Source: Piromyces finnis (lineage: Eukaryota; Neocallimastigomycota; Neocallimastigomycetes; Neocallimastigales; Neocallimastigaceae). From it: a DNA stretch of 64,000 bases. The notes beneath the pieces were generated by a model. The model saw only the letters and a list, made by a program, of their open reading frames with translations. It ran no database searches and was not told the origin of the DNA. The translations under genes and the position numbers were made by a program. The stretch spans positions 336,664 to 400,663 of the forward strand of contig MCFH01000052.1 in NCBI GenBank assembly GCA_002104945.1, given 5' to 3'. The stretch's first letter is position 1. Every line of letters starts with the position of its first letter. Shown here piece by piece: positions 11,171-22,704 of the stretch.

Positions 11171-11971
11171 TGATATAATATGATAATAATCTAAATTTTG
11201 AATTTTACTTCAAAAAGTGATTATTATATTATATCTTTTGTTATAACTATATAAGTTATATTGATTAAGATTTAAGATCGTTTTTATAAAAATTAATAAA
11301 ATTGTTTTGTTAAAACACTAAATTGTTTTATTAGAAACACTTGTTTTTCTAATATTTAAATATTTAAAATTTTATTTATTTAAGAATAAAAGTGATTATT
11401 AAAATTATAAAATATTAATCTAACTATATAATATTTCTTTATTAATAATAATAATAATAATTAAAATAAGAATATTTACATGTATTTATATTTTCTTTTA
11501 GATTTAAACTATTTACATTAAATTAATAACTATTTACAATAAAAGTAATAAAAGTAATTAGAAATAACAATAAAAGAAATAATTAAAAGTTAAAGAATAT
11601 AAAAAGTTGTTTATTTTACAATTAATTAAAGTAATAATTATTTTTAATGTTTTAATAAAGGTGTTTAATTATATTATTTTATAACATGAATTATTATATT
11701 TGTTTACTTTTAAAGTGTAATTTACTAACGAAGTTATTAAATATTTAATTTAACAATTAATTTAAAAGAGTTATATATTTTGATCTCGATTAATTAAAGT
11801 TTATTATTTTCTTTCAATAATCAAAATATATGCAGTATTTAGGATTAATTTTATTTAAGAATTTTGGTAAAGTACTTAATTAAACTATAACTTGTTTTAA
11901 GTTGCTTTTAGGGTTAACTTAAAAATCAGGTTTAATAATAATTTTATATTTATTAATTTCATTATTCATCA
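11171..11971 (-). mobile_element. H-family LTR (H3)
   Basis: Reverse complement of the H LTRs at 41393-42194 and 42778-44226, about 801 bp with TGAT...ATCA ends. No matching short flanking duplication was found. It lies next to J sequence, as does the degraded H copy near 61733. Confidence 0.75.
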
Positions 11972-12920
11972 ACTGTAAGAAATATTAATTATTCATAATT
12001 GAATAATTATTATTTCTTATTATTTAATACAAATTTATTTAAATTATTATTTTCTATACATTCAACTATTACTAATAATTTATTAAATTATTTAATATTT
12101 CATTCATTTAGTTAATACTTATGATTTACTTAAAATATTAATTTTATATACACTTATATAAAATATAAAATTTATTTACTTGCTATATTCTTATATATTT
12201 AATTAACTTTATAAATTTATTTAATTATTAATTTTTATGTACATTTAATTAATATAAATAATTTACTTACTTATTATTTATCTTATACATTTAATTTTGA
12301 CTAACTATATTCATTACACTTATTGTTTTAAATTATGTATTAATTATATTTTATGTATTGTATTAAGCACGGATAAAATAGGAATCGGAATTTTAAGGTT
12401 TTCCCGATTTCGCTTTAAAGAAGCATTCGGTTTTACTTAAAATTACACGAAGATCAATATGACTAGAATATTGATCGAAAATCATGTTTAGGTTTTTCTT
12501 CTAGTCTTTTCCTAAACATTTTATTTGTTAAGATTAGAACCCGTTTATTTAACCTTATTTTTTAATAAAATTATAAATAAAACACTCTTGAAATTCCTTA
12601 GAAATTCAAGAGTTATTATTATAAAGGAATACGTTATAATAAATAACATAAATACATTTTTCTTTTTAATTAAATAAAATATCCTTCTAATAAATCAGTA
12701 ATTTAAATAAAAAAACTTACGACCCATTTGACTCTTTGTGTTTGGTTGTTTATTATAAATCTTTATAATAAACTCGATAAGTTTTATTTTTACTTTCTAT
12801 TTTCTATTCTAATTTGTTCAATACTTCTTATTTCCGCATAATAATACTACAATATTATTCGTTAATATTATTGTAGATAGTAATTTCTGTAAACAATAAT
12901 AAGAAATTACTACAATCAAC
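11972..12920. other. AT-rich region, no gene recognised
   Basis: Slightly GC-richer between about 12360 and 12560, with an inverted repeat near 12595-12620 (AACTCTTGAA and its complement within TTCAAGAGTT). This looks like old LTR sequence of a family not otherwise seen here. No coding signal. Confidence 0.4.
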
Positions 12921-13996
12921 TGATGCGTTGACCGATATATTTTTGAATAATATAATATTTTTAATAAATAATAAATTCTAATATTTATGATGAAACAATA
13001 AATTTAAAATAAAATAAAATATGTTTTATAATTAACAAATAAATCACTCAAAAACTCGAAAATAAACTCTTTTTATTATGTTTAAATTATCTCTTTATTA
13101 TATTTATAATTTATTTATTGTCTATTTATTGTCCCCCCTTTATAAAGAAGAATTTTATCTTCCTTTTATACATTTTCATTTATTACATGTATTATTATTT
13201 TTAACTATTAAATGTTATTATTACTATTGTTATTATTTATTAAAATTAAAAGAATAAATTAAAATTATGTCTTAGTATTATAAAATATTATAGAATATTA
13301 CTTATTTGATTTTCTTATTACTTCAAAATGTTTAAATTTAGAAAAATTATTATAAATTATCATTGACTATCATTAAATGTATAATACCTTGAATAAAATA
13401 ATTAAAATTTAAAATTAAAATAATATTAAAATAAAATTAAAATGAAATTAAAATATTAAAAGTATCAATTATTATAAACACTCATTTTATACAGAAACAT
13501 AAAAGAGTTCTGTATTTTATCTTTGAAATTGTTATTATTGTTCTATTTCCAGGCTTTAAATTAATCACTTTTAGTAATAATTACTCAGTTATTTATTTGT
13601 TAATTTATATATATAAGTTTGAAAGAATTTCTAAAGAACACTTGGATAAAACACTAGAATTAATAATTTAATGTATATCATTTTATTTTTTTAGTTTATT
13701 TATTCATTTTTATTTACTTATTATTATTTTATTATTTTAATACATTTTTGGATTGAGTTGTTTTATTTTATTTAATAATTTATTTTATTATTATCTCTAT
13801 TAAGTCGTTTTTATTCATAATTTATTATTTAATAAAGAGAATACTATTTATTTAAAAGAAAGGGTTATATTTCCATAAAATTATTATTTATTCATTTTTA
13901 AGGGTTATTATCTTTTATTTTTATTATAAGTCGCTATGGGTTAAGTCGTGTTTATTCGGCTAGTTTTTATTACGTTTTTATGTGAGTAGCGTATCA
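12921..13996 (-). repeat. 3' LTR of element B
   Basis: 1076 bp, preceded in sense by the polypurine tract GTGGGGGGATCT (13997-14008), which directly follows the pol stop codon. Confidence 0.93.
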
Positions 13997-14008
13997 AGAT
14001 CCCCCCAC
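13997..14008 (-). promoter_or_regulatory. Polypurine tract of element B
   Basis: GTGGGGGGATCT between the pol UAA and the 3' LTR. Element C has the matching GTGGGGGCACT in the same place. It should prime plus-strand DNA synthesis. Confidence 0.7.
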
Positions 14009-17000
14009 TTAAGTTTGGACTTCGTCCCTGGAAGTCTCATTGTGCCAAGTATGATAATGAACTAAATTCTTTTGATGAACATTTCTTTCAGCTATTGCAC
14101 CACTAATAGGGTCACATAATGTAGCAGTATTAAATTCCATTTTAATAATACGGAAAGGTCCCATGAAAAATGGATCTAACTTTCTTCTTGAAAAATTTCT
14201 AACAAGTACTAAATCACCAGCTGAGAATGCAGTATTCATTGAAGCTTTTTGTTTTCTTCTATTTTCCCATAATTTATTAGCATTCTGAATATTTTTGGTA
14301 ACTTCAATAATCCATTCCCAATGTGTAGTAAATTTATTTATTAAATATTCTTCTGGAGTTTCGTATTCATTTTTATTATTATATTCTATCATAAGTTCAA
14401 ATGGTTGAAGGTCAGTACGACCATATAATAATTCAAAACTAGAAAATTTTGTTACTTCATTTTTACAAGTACGTAGAGCCCATAGAGCAGATGGTAGAAC
14501 TTCGTCCCATTCTTTATTTGAGTTTCCTAGTAGTCGAATATTTTTAACAATTTCTCTATTACGATTTTCTACTTGCCCATTTGTTTCTGGATGATAAGTG
14601 CTAGAATATTGAACATATATACCATATAAATCAAGGAAGCCTTTAGTAGCATCAGAAGTAAATTGTGGACCATTATCAGTAATTAATATTTCCGGAGTAC
14701 CATGTCTAGAAAATACATTTGTAAGAAATTTTATAACATCCGTAGATTCAATTGACTTTAGTGGTTCAGCTTCAACCCATTTGGTAAAATAGTCTACAAG
14801 TACTATTATATATTTATTATTATTTTTAGTTATTGGTAGTGGTCCAATAATATCTAAACCAACTCTAGTGAATGGTAGACCTGGTTTTGTAGCAAATGAT
14901 TCAGTACCACTATTAATAGGTTGAGGTCTCTTTAATTGACAATCATGGCAAGTTTTTACAAGTAGTTCTACATCTTTAGACATATTTTTCCAATAATAAT
15001 TTTTCTTTAATCGGTTATAAGTTTTATAAAATCCTTCATGACCTATTGAATGTGCAGCTAATAGTAATTCTATTTTCTCTTCTTTATCTTCGACAACTTT
15101 TCTGATATTGTCACCATCTTTATAGTACTTTATTCCATTTATTAAGATAATTTTCTTTTTAAGAAAGTCTTTAATTTTATTACTTCCTGGATATTCATTA
15201 GAATTATTTTCACTGGTGGTACCAATAGATGTATCAGTTACTTCAGTTACAAGTACAGCTTCTAAGTCAGTATCATTATCTAATACTTCTTCTTTTTCAT
15301 TTTCAAATGAAACGGAGGATATTTTTATTTTATTTTCTATATTAAAATAATTATTTTTATCAATATTAAAAATATTAGATGGTTCAAATGAATGAATTTT
15401 ATTAAGATTATTATTATTGTGGATGTTAGAATTATAATAGTTAGTTGTAGTATTTTCATTTAATTTAGGAAAATCATTTTTATTTATATCTATTTTATTA
15501 TTTAAGTAGCAAGTGTTATTTAAGTCATTGATATCACTATTCATTACTTCATTATAAACAATATCATTATTATATTCAGATAATTCATTTATTTCATTAT
15601 TTTTAAAATAATTATTATTCTTGCTTTTATCAATATCATTTTTAAAATTTATATTTATATTTTTACTCCCATGTGAATTATTATTAGTAGAGATATAATT
15701 ATTTAAATCAACATTATTAAGTTTAGAATATTTAATTGAATTTACACTTTCATTAACACAAGAATTTTTATTAAGGTCAATATTTTTATCAATATAAGGA
15801 TTAATATTGTTATTTTTATTTATTTCATTATCATTAATACATGAATTATTAAAATTACAAGAATAAACTATATTTTCATTATTTTTAGAGTAAAAATCTT
15901 TATTTGAATTTAAAATATTATTTTTAGTAGTTTCACCATCATTATTATTAAAGGTAGCTAGTGAAATTTTTATATCATTTTTATTGTCTGGTATTAGTCT
16001 AGATAATGCATCAGCGACTACATTTTTCTTTCCTTGTTCATATTTGACTTTTACCTTGAGCATACTAAGTGTAGTAACCCAGCGTGTTTGACGAGCATTA
16101 TTTGGTTCTTTATTATTAAATAAGCCAACTAAAGGTTTATGGTCAGTATATAATATCGTTTCTTCTTTATTCCCACTTATATAAGATTTAAATTTCTTAC
16201 AACAATAAAAAGCTGCGGTTCCTTCTAAGTCAGTTATACTATAATTAATTTCACTATCATTTAAAGACCTACTAACATAATGAATTGGATGTTCAACATT
16301 ATTTTCATCTTTTTGAAGTAATACACCACCAATACCATTAAGTGATGCATCAGTTCTTATAATAAAATATTTATCATAGTCAGGATATTTTAAAATAGGA
16401 GACTTAATCAGTCTTTCTTTTAGTATTTGGAAACTTTGTTCAGTTTCAGATGTCCATTCAAATTTCATACCCTTTTTTAATAATTTAAATAATGGATGAG
16501 CAATTTGGGCAAAATCTTTTATAAACTTCCTGTAATATCCTATAGCTCCTAAAAATGATCTTAGCTGTGTAAGGTTTGTTGGTGACTTCCAATTTTTAAT
16601 AGTTTCAATTTTCTTTTCAACTGGTTTGACACCTTCTACTGATAGAATATGACCAAGGACCTCTACTTCTTGTTTTAAGAAATGACATTTAGAAAGATTT
16701 GCTTTTATACCATTTTCTTTTATTATATTAAAAACCTTTTGAAGATCTAATGTATGTTGTTCAAGACTTGGAGAAAATATTAAAAGGTCATCCATATAAA
16801 CAAATAAACATTTTCCAATAAGTGGTAGAAATATACGGTTCATTTCTCTTTGAAAGGTTGCTGGAGCATTACATAAACCAAAAGGCATTACTTTGTAATT
16901 ATAATTTCCAAATATTGTTGTAAAACATGTTTTATCAATATCTTCTTTCTTCATTGGTATTTGATGAAAACCAGAGAATAAATCCAATGTAGATAAATAT

Positions 17001-18721
17001 TTTACATTATTACCAATAGAAAATAATATTTCTTCAATATATGGAAGTGGATATGAATCTTTTATTGTTATAGAATTTAATTTTCTATAATCTACACACA
17101 TCCTCCATTTTCCATTCTTTTTTGGTACTAATAAAACTGGAGAAGACCAAGATGATTGTGATGGTTCTATTAAATCATTCTTTAAAAGCTTTCCTATTTC
17201 TTCTTTTAGAATTTCCATATGTTCTTTATTAGAAATACGATACATTTTCTGTTTAATAGGATCATCTTGATTTAATTTAATTTCATGAGCTAATAATTTT
17301 GATTTACCCAAATCATCAGTATCATTAGCTAGAACATCTATATTAGTTATTAAAAGATTCTTCAGTTGGTCTTTTGCTTCTTTTTGTGTTTCATCAACTA
17401 TTTTATTAATAAGTTGTAATTTAGAATCACTAGTAGTTTTAATTTCTAAATCTTGATATTTATCATTCTGACTAGTTAAGTAATATATTAATGCATCTTG
17501 ATTAATTTCTTCATCAAATTCTTCTATTAAGTTAGTTTGATTCATTTCATTAATACTTTCAAAAGATCCAATTTTGTGAATATCATCAGTTTTCTGATAT
17601 AAAGTATGATCAGAAAAGTCCATAATTAATTTCATATTAGCTAAAGTTTCTACACCAATTAAGACCTGGAATATATCTTCTTTTTCAATAAGTCTAAATA
17701 TTTCTTTAGATGTTATATTACCAATAGTAATTTCAATTTCATATAGATGCGACTCAATAGTAGTATTGGAATAAGCTTGATATAAAGTTTCTCTAATTTT
17801 TGAAACTGGTTTTAATGGAATATTATTTTCTAATAAGAATTTTCTAGTAATCATATTTATAGATGAACAGGAATCCAAATATACAGTAGTTTCTATTCCT
17901 TCTATTTTGCATTTTGATTTCACAACTTTATCTTTTCTTATGGTGGAAAGAATTGTAGATTCATCCTCAATAATTTTAGTAAATTTTAATGCTTTTGAAA
18001 GTTCTGTTTTTAATTTAGGACTAATTTCAAGTAGTTGACCTATTGTTATATTTGCAAATTTTTCTCCTATATCTTTAGTTATATTATATTTTTCTTGATC
18101 TGCTGATATAACTAATCTTTTTGTACCTTTTTCATTTGGTACATCTTTTTCTTTTTGACTTGGAAGTTCAATCTCTTTTGCTAATTCTATTATTTCCTTT
18201 TCTCGTTCTTTTTTATTATTTCGTTTAGCTTTATCTATAGTGGGTTGATTAATGAATGAAGGATCTAATTGTTTTAATGCTTCTGTTGAATTAGTGTTAT
18301 TATTAATATTATTATCATTAATGTTATTATCTATTTTATTACTTTCATTATTATTTATATTAGTGTCATTATTCATACTCATATTATTATTAATATTATT
18401 ATTATAATTATTATTAAGATTATTATTATTATTATTATTTTCATTTTCAATTACAGTCTCCATTTCTACTTCATTATTTGGAACTTCAATTATATCTTCA
18501 TAAGTATTATTTAATGGTTCTCTAGTCTCATTACTTGGAACTCTAATTGGTTGTGGATTGTCACTTAATTTTTCTTTGGTAGTTCTTTTATATGGTTTAA
18601 TATCAGTATTCTTTTTAGCTTTTCTTATTACTGGAATAGTAATTTCTTCATTTACTGGTACTGATATTGTAGCAAAAGTAGTATTGGTTTGATTTATGGG
18701 AGTATTCCTTCTCCCACTCAT
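14009..18721 (-). CDS. pol: Pol polyprotein of element B (protease-RT-RNase H-integrase)
   Basis: 1570 residues, uninterrupted. An Asn-rich N-terminal extension covers about 1-150. The protease active-site region near residue 282 reads LDSCSS, with Cys where Gly is usual. RT follows, with Y-M-D-D near 642. RNase H starts near 789 (TDASLNG) and ends near 905 (VADALSR). About 250 Asn-rich residues then separate it from the integrase, a spacer that element C lacks. Integrase has an H2C2 finger near 1220-1260 (HSIGH...CHDC) and the D, D, E residues in LDIIGP, TDNGPQ and TNGQVEN (about 1290, 1349, 1382), ending with a GPF-type module and no chromodomain. The start codon overlaps the gag stop as ATGA, so translation probably restarts after gag. 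Function: processing, reverse transcription and insertion near Pol III start sites. Confidence 0.95.
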   Translation of the reverse strand: MSGRRNTPINQTNTTFATISVPVNEEITIPVIRKAKKNTDIKPYKRTTKEKLSDNPQPIRVPSNETREPLNNTYEDIIEVPNNEVEMETVIENENNNNNNNLNNNYNNNINNNMSMNNDTNINNNESNKIDNNINDNNINNNTNSTEALKQLDPSFINQPTIDKAKRNNKKEREKEIIELAKEIELPSQKEKDVPNEKGTKRLVISADQEKYNITKDIGEKFANITIGQLLEISPKLKTELSKALKFTKIIEDESTILSTIRKDKVVKSKCKIEGIETTVYLDSCSSINMITRKFLLENNIPLKPVSKIRETLYQAYSNTTIESHLYEIEITIGNITSKEIFRLIEKEDIFQVLIGVETLANMKLIMDFSDHTLYQKTDDIHKIGSFESINEMNQTNLIEEFDEEINQDALIYYLTSQNDKYQDLEIKTTSDSKLQLINKIVDETQKEAKDQLKNLLITNIDVLANDTDDLGKSKLLAHEIKLNQDDPIKQKMYRISNKEHMEILKEEIGKLLKNDLIEPSQSSWSSPVLLVPKKNGKWRMCVDYRKLNSITIKDSYPLPYIEEILFSIGNNVKYLSTLDLFSGFHQIPMKKEDIDKTCFTTIFGNYNYKVMPFGLCNAPATFQREMNRIFLPLIGKCLFVYMDDLLIFSPSLEQHTLDLQKVFNIIKENGIKANLSKCHFLKQEVEVLGHILSVEGVKPVEKKIETIKNWKSPTNLTQLRSFLGAIGYYRKFIKDFAQIAHPLFKLLKKGMKFEWTSETEQSFQILKERLIKSPILKYPDYDKYFIIRTDASLNGIGGVLLQKDENNVEHPIHYVSRSLNDSEINYSITDLEGTAAFYCCKKFKSYISGNKEETILYTDHKPLVGLFNNKEPNNARQTRWVTTLSMLKVKVKYEQGKKNVVADALSRLIPDNKNDIKISLATFNNNDGETTKNNILNSNKDFYSKNNENIVYSCNFNNSCINDNEINKNNNINPYIDKNIDLNKNSCVNESVNSIKYSKLNNVDLNNYISTNNNSHGSKNININFKNDIDKSKNNNYFKNNEINELSEYNNDIVYNEVMNSDINDLNNTCYLNNKIDINKNDFPKLNENTTTNYYNSNIHNNNNLNKIHSFEPSNIFNIDKNNYFNIENKIKISSVSFENEKEEVLDNDTDLEAVLVTEVTDTSIGTTSENNSNEYPGSNKIKDFLKKKIILINGIKYYKDGDNIRKVVEDKEEKIELLLAAHSIGHEGFYKTYNRLKKNYYWKNMSKDVELLVKTCHDCQLKRPQPINSGTESFATKPGLPFTRVGLDIIGPLPITKNNNKYIIVLVDYFTKWVEAEPLKSIESTDVIKFLTNVFSRHGTPEILITDNGPQFTSDATKGFLDLYGIYVQYSSTYHPETNGQVENRNREIVKNIRLLGNSNKEWDEVLPSALWALRTCKNEVTKFSSFELLYGRTDLQPFELMIEYNNKNEYETPEEYLINKFTTHWEWIIEVTKNIQNANKLWENRRKQKASMNTAFSAGDLVLVRNFSRRKLDPFFMGPFRIIKMEFNTATLCDPISGAIAERNVHQKNLVHYHTWHNETSRDEVQT
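18718..18721 (-). promoter_or_regulatory. ATGA stop-start overlap between gag and pol of element B
   Basis: In sense the pol AUG (18721-18719) shares two bases with the gag UGA (18720-18718). This arrangement fits coupled termination-reinitiation rather than programmed frameshifting; no slippery heptamer is obvious just before it. Confidence 0.7.
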
Positions 18722-19941
18722 AAGTTTAAATGATTTTGATTAGAGTTTATAAGGCCTTGTTTTTCCATTTCTGCAAGTTCTTGGAATGTATATTTGCAAT
18801 CTTGCATTTTGTGGCCTACTTGTTGACATCTAAAACATTTATTTCTTTGAGACTGGTTAAACATATTCACTTGACTTTGAGATGTAGTTTGATTAACTTT
18901 ATTAGTAGTAGTATTCATTTTATTAGCATTAACATTATTAGAATAATTAGTGGAATTTTGATATGATTTATTTTCTTCCATATTGGAATAATTATTGTTA
19001 TTAAATGTACTAGAATTATAAGGGTATTTACTATAACCATTATTATATGCATTTTGATCACCTTGATAGTTGTTATAATTATTGTTATAATTATTATTAT
19101 AATTGTTACTATAACTATTATTTTTAGTATTGAAATTATTTGGGTAATTATTTCTGTAATTATTTCTCTTATTAAAACGTTGATTTCTCATATTATAGTT
19201 TCCATTGAATCGCATATTATAATTATTATAATTATTATTATTATCATAATTATTATTATAGTTATTATTGTAGTATCCATTATAAGTATATGGACTATCA
19301 TTATTATTAAAATAATTATAATTAGTTCCACCACTATGTTGAGTAAATAGATTATAATTTTGGTTTTGATATGGATCAAAGTAAGGTTGGTTATCAGTAA
19401 ACATATTTACATTATGATACTGAGGAACTTCAGTTGCTGATTCAGCTAATTCGGCAACCTTAAAAGCGGCTTCTATATCTTTAGGTTGGGCAGTGATTAC
19501 TTGAGTTCTGATAAAAGGACGAGAAATAATGGAATTAGTATAATCCTTAACAGTAACGAATAGTTGGGATCCAACATTAAGATTTTTATATAAGTTTCCG
19601 TATCTCCAGTTGAAATCCTTAATACTTTCTCCTCTTCTAATTTTTAGAGACTTAACATTGAAGCATTTTTCTTGAGGCGTGATTTCTAAGTATTCTTCAA
19701 TAGCCTCTTTAATATCTTCGATACTAGGATAATTTGTTCCAGTATCACTTTCTGTTTTTAAGTCATCAATGATTCCTTTTAATCTACCTTGGACACATTC
19801 CTTTGCCCAAGCGAATATCTTTTTGGGATCATTGATGTCAGATAGGTCCATAACTCTGCTGAATTCTTCAGCCCAGCTTTCGATATCCCTATCTTGACTA
19901 CCAATTCTAGGTAGCATTTTAGTGATTTCACTGATCTTCAT
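18718..19941 (-). CDS. gag: Gag (capsid-nucleocapsid) of element B
   Basis: 407 residues. Residues about 1-170 form the capsid-like part (motifs around SWAEEF and IKDFNWRY are shared in spirit with element C Gag). About 195-345 is an Asn/Tyr repeat-rich linker encoded by AAT-type microsatellites. A single CCHC knuckle, C-x2-C-x4-H-x4-C, lies at 369-382 (CFRCQQVGHKMQDC), followed by a 25-residue tail. It assembles the particle and packages RNA. The last base pairs overlap the pol start (ATGA, 18718-18721), putting pol in a different frame. Confidence 0.92.
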   Translation of the reverse strand: MKISEITKMLPRIGSQDRDIESWAEEFSRVMDLSDINDPKKIFAWAKECVQGRLKGIIDDLKTESDTGTNYPSIEDIKEAIEEYLEITPQEKCFNVKSLKIRRGESIKDFNWRYGNLYKNLNVGSQLFVTVKDYTNSIISRPFIRTQVITAQPKDIEAAFKVAELAESATEVPQYHNVNMFTDNQPYFDPYQNQNYNLFTQHSGGTNYNYFNNNDSPYTYNGYYNNNYNNNYDNNNNYNNYNMRFNGNYNMRNQRFNKRNNYRNNYPNNFNTKNNSYSNNYNNNYNNNYNNYQGDQNAYNNGYSKYPYNSSTFNNNNYSNMEENKSYQNSTNYSNNVNANKMNTTTNKVNQTTSQSQVNMFNQSQRNKCFRCQQVGHKMQDCKYTFQELAEMEKQGLINSNQNHLNL

Positions 19942-20175
19942 TTTTGTATATATAAATTTCTTATAAGGTAAAATAATTAAAATAAAAGAATAATTTAATT
20001 TGAAATAAATGATAATAAAGAAAATAATTGGAATTTATATATTATATATATATATATGTGTTTTGAACTTTAATAATATAATAATATTAATAATATTTAT
20101 AAAATTAAAAATGAAAAGAATTGAATATATAAATAATTGATAAATTGATAAAGTATAAAATAATATAAAATTTAT

Positions 20176-20212
<37 letters not shown>

Positions 20213-21420
20213 AAAAAAAATTAAAGAAAATTATTTAGAAATTGAGAAGTATATTAAAGAAAAATAAAAGAATAAAAAATAAGTAATACAACAGAAATCT
20301 ATATATATATTGTATAAATTATATATATTATATGGATTATATAAATTATAAAAATTATATAAATAATGAAATTTAATATTGAATGAGATCAGATCGGAGA
20401 AGTATTTTATAGAAAGTATATTATATTATTATTATTAGTCAGGAATAATAGAAGCTTTACGGAATAATATCTAATTATAAATTTAAATGCAATTTATTAA
20501 CTCTCAATTTTAAATGATCAAGGAAGAATGAAAGAATAATTTTTTTTTTTTTTTTTTTTTTTTTGCAATTAGGAATTTATAAGAATATGTATATTTTTTT
20601 TTTATTTAATTTAATTATAATAGTTTATATATATTGTTACAATTATTTATTTATTTTTAGGCACCCGAGGCACAGTGACTATAAAGACTTTCGGATCCCT
20701 ACTAAACCCCCACCTTTAAATGATAAATTTTCACTTCCAAAGTTCTGCTCCTTACTCAGGATTTTCAGCCGAACTTGCTACTCTCTTACTTGAGAATCAA
20801 ATAAAGGCTGTCTAGTATACCTACTCCCTCTTGCTGAGTGTGTACCCGCCTTACTCTCTAAATAATAATTGCTTTAATTATTGCTATATTTCGAACTCAG
20901 TCTATTATATAACAACAACCAATATATACTTACTATTTTTTTTTTGTTATAATTTAAATTAAAAAATTTTTAGTCAATAATTAAGAATATTGAAATAAAT
21001 TATTCGCTTAATATGTAGGTAGCCTTAAGCTAAGAAGTTTTTCATTCAACAGCCGCCTCTACGAATAAGCACTGGTGAATTAATTTATTCTCTTAATTAA
21101 GAAATAAAAATTGTATATTTAATTCAAATTATGATCTTATTATTAACTGCTGAGAAGGATTAACTTTTTTCCTAGTTTTTACTATCACACTGATCCCCTG
21201 GATAGATCAGAAATATAACAAACTAACTGAATGGATTAAGTTATCCTTATTAATAATAAGAACGGTAACGATTATAGGAATTATAGAAATTTTCTTCCTT
21301 GTGTAACGTATATGACTAACTATTAATCACTTAATCTTTAATTTCTTAAATACCCTTTTTAGAAATATTAAAATTTTTATAATTTTAAAATTATATATAT
21401 TTCCTTTTATATATATAATT

Positions 21421-21472
<52 letters not shown>

Positions 21473-21612
21473 AGAAGAATATATAATAAAATTAAATTAA
21501 GTGTAAACTGTTTTTTTATAAACGCTTAATATCTTAGAATTTATTAGTATTATTATTAATATTATTCTTTTTCATATCTTTGGTCACGCCCGGATTCTCC
21601 ACCAAAATTTTA
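19942..21612 (-). other. 5' leader of element B
   Basis: About 1.67 kb between primer site and gag. It has poly(T) tracts (plus strand about 20179-20210, 20540-20563, 21426-21452) and GC-richer islands (about 20660-20870 and 21010-21330), likely structured RNA for packaging or translation. The short ORFs in it look fortuitous. Confidence 0.55.
21587..21604 (-). promoter_or_regulatory. Primer-binding site of element B
   Basis: In sense TGGTGGAGAATCCGGGCG, starting 8 nt after the LTR. It would pair with a tRNA ending CGCCCGGATTCTCCACCA. The first nine bases are shared with elements C and E. The tRNA is not present in this window. Confidence 0.75.
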
Positions 21613-22688
21613 TGATGCGTTGACCGATATATTTTTGAATAATATAATATTTTTAATAAATAATAAATTCTAATATTTATGATGAAACAATAAATTTAAA
21701 ATAAAATAAAATATGTTTTATAATTAACAAATAAATCACTCAAAAACTCGAAAATAAACTCTTTTTATTATGTTTAAATTATCTCTTTATTATATTTATA
21801 ATTTATTTATTGTCTATTTATTGTCCGCCCTTTATAAAGAAGAATTTTATCTTCCTTTTATACATTTTCATTTATTACATGTATTATTATTTTTAACTAT
21901 TAAATGTTATTATTACTATTGTTATTATTTATTAAAATTAAAAGAATAAATTAAAATTATGTCTTAGTATTATAAAATATTATAGAATATTACTTATTTG
22001 ATTTTCTTATTACTTCAAAATGTTTAAATTTAGAAAAATTATTATAAATTATCATTGACTATCATTAAATGTATAATACCTTGAATAAAATAATTAAAAT
22101 TTAAAATTAAAATAATATTAAAATAAAATTAAAATGAAATTAAAATATTAAAAGTATCAATTATTATAAACACTCATTTTATACAGAAACATAAAAGAGT
22201 TCTGTATTTTATCTTTGAAATTGTTATTATTGTTCTATTTCCAGGCTTTAAATTAATCACTTTTAGTAATAATTACTCAGTTATTTATTTGTTAATTTAT
22301 ATATATAAGTTTGAAAGAATTTCTAAAGAACACTTGGATAAAACACTAGAATTAATAATTTAATGTATATCATTTTATTTTTTTAGTTTATTTATTCATT
22401 TTTATTTACTTATTATTATTTTATTATTTTAATACATTTTTGGATTGAGTTGTTTTATTTTATTTAATAATTTATTTTATTATTATCTCTATTAAGTCGT
22501 TTTTATTCATAATTTATTATTTAATAAAGAGAATACTATTTATTTAAAAGAAAGGGTTATATTTCCATAAAATTATTATTTATTCATTTTTAAGGGTTAT
22601 TATCTTTTATTTTTATTATAAGTCGCTATGGGTTAAGTCGTGTTTATTCGGCTAGTTTTTATTACGTTTTTATGTGAGTAGCGTATCA
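21613..22688 (-). repeat. 5' LTR of element B
   Basis: 1076 bp, starting TGATACGCTACTCAC in sense at 22688. The outer edge is 16 bp from tRNA-Met. Confidence 0.93.
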
Positions 22689-22704
22689 CAACGAATATGA
22701 AGAA

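Larger units (their letters stand above)
12921..22688 (-). mobile_element. Element B: complete Ty3/Gypsy element 16 bp upstream of tRNA-Met
   Basis: LTRs 12921-13996 (3') and 21613-22688 (5') are both 1076 bp; I saw one difference (C at one copy, G at the other, in the GTCC(C/G)CCC run near 13135 and 21825). Termini in element sense are TGATACGC...CGCATCA. The 4-bp duplication CAAC is at 12917-12920 and 22689-22692. Inside are a TGG primer site, a 1.6-kb leader, and intact gag and pol. The 5' LTR edge lies exactly 16 bp from the mature 5' end of tRNA-Met, divergently oriented, like Ty3/sigma in budding yeast. It looks young and potentially active. Confidence 0.95.

Noticed and set aside
19054-19379. 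ORFs on both strands rich in Ile
   Set aside because: Shadows of the Asn/Tyr-rich linker of element B Gag.
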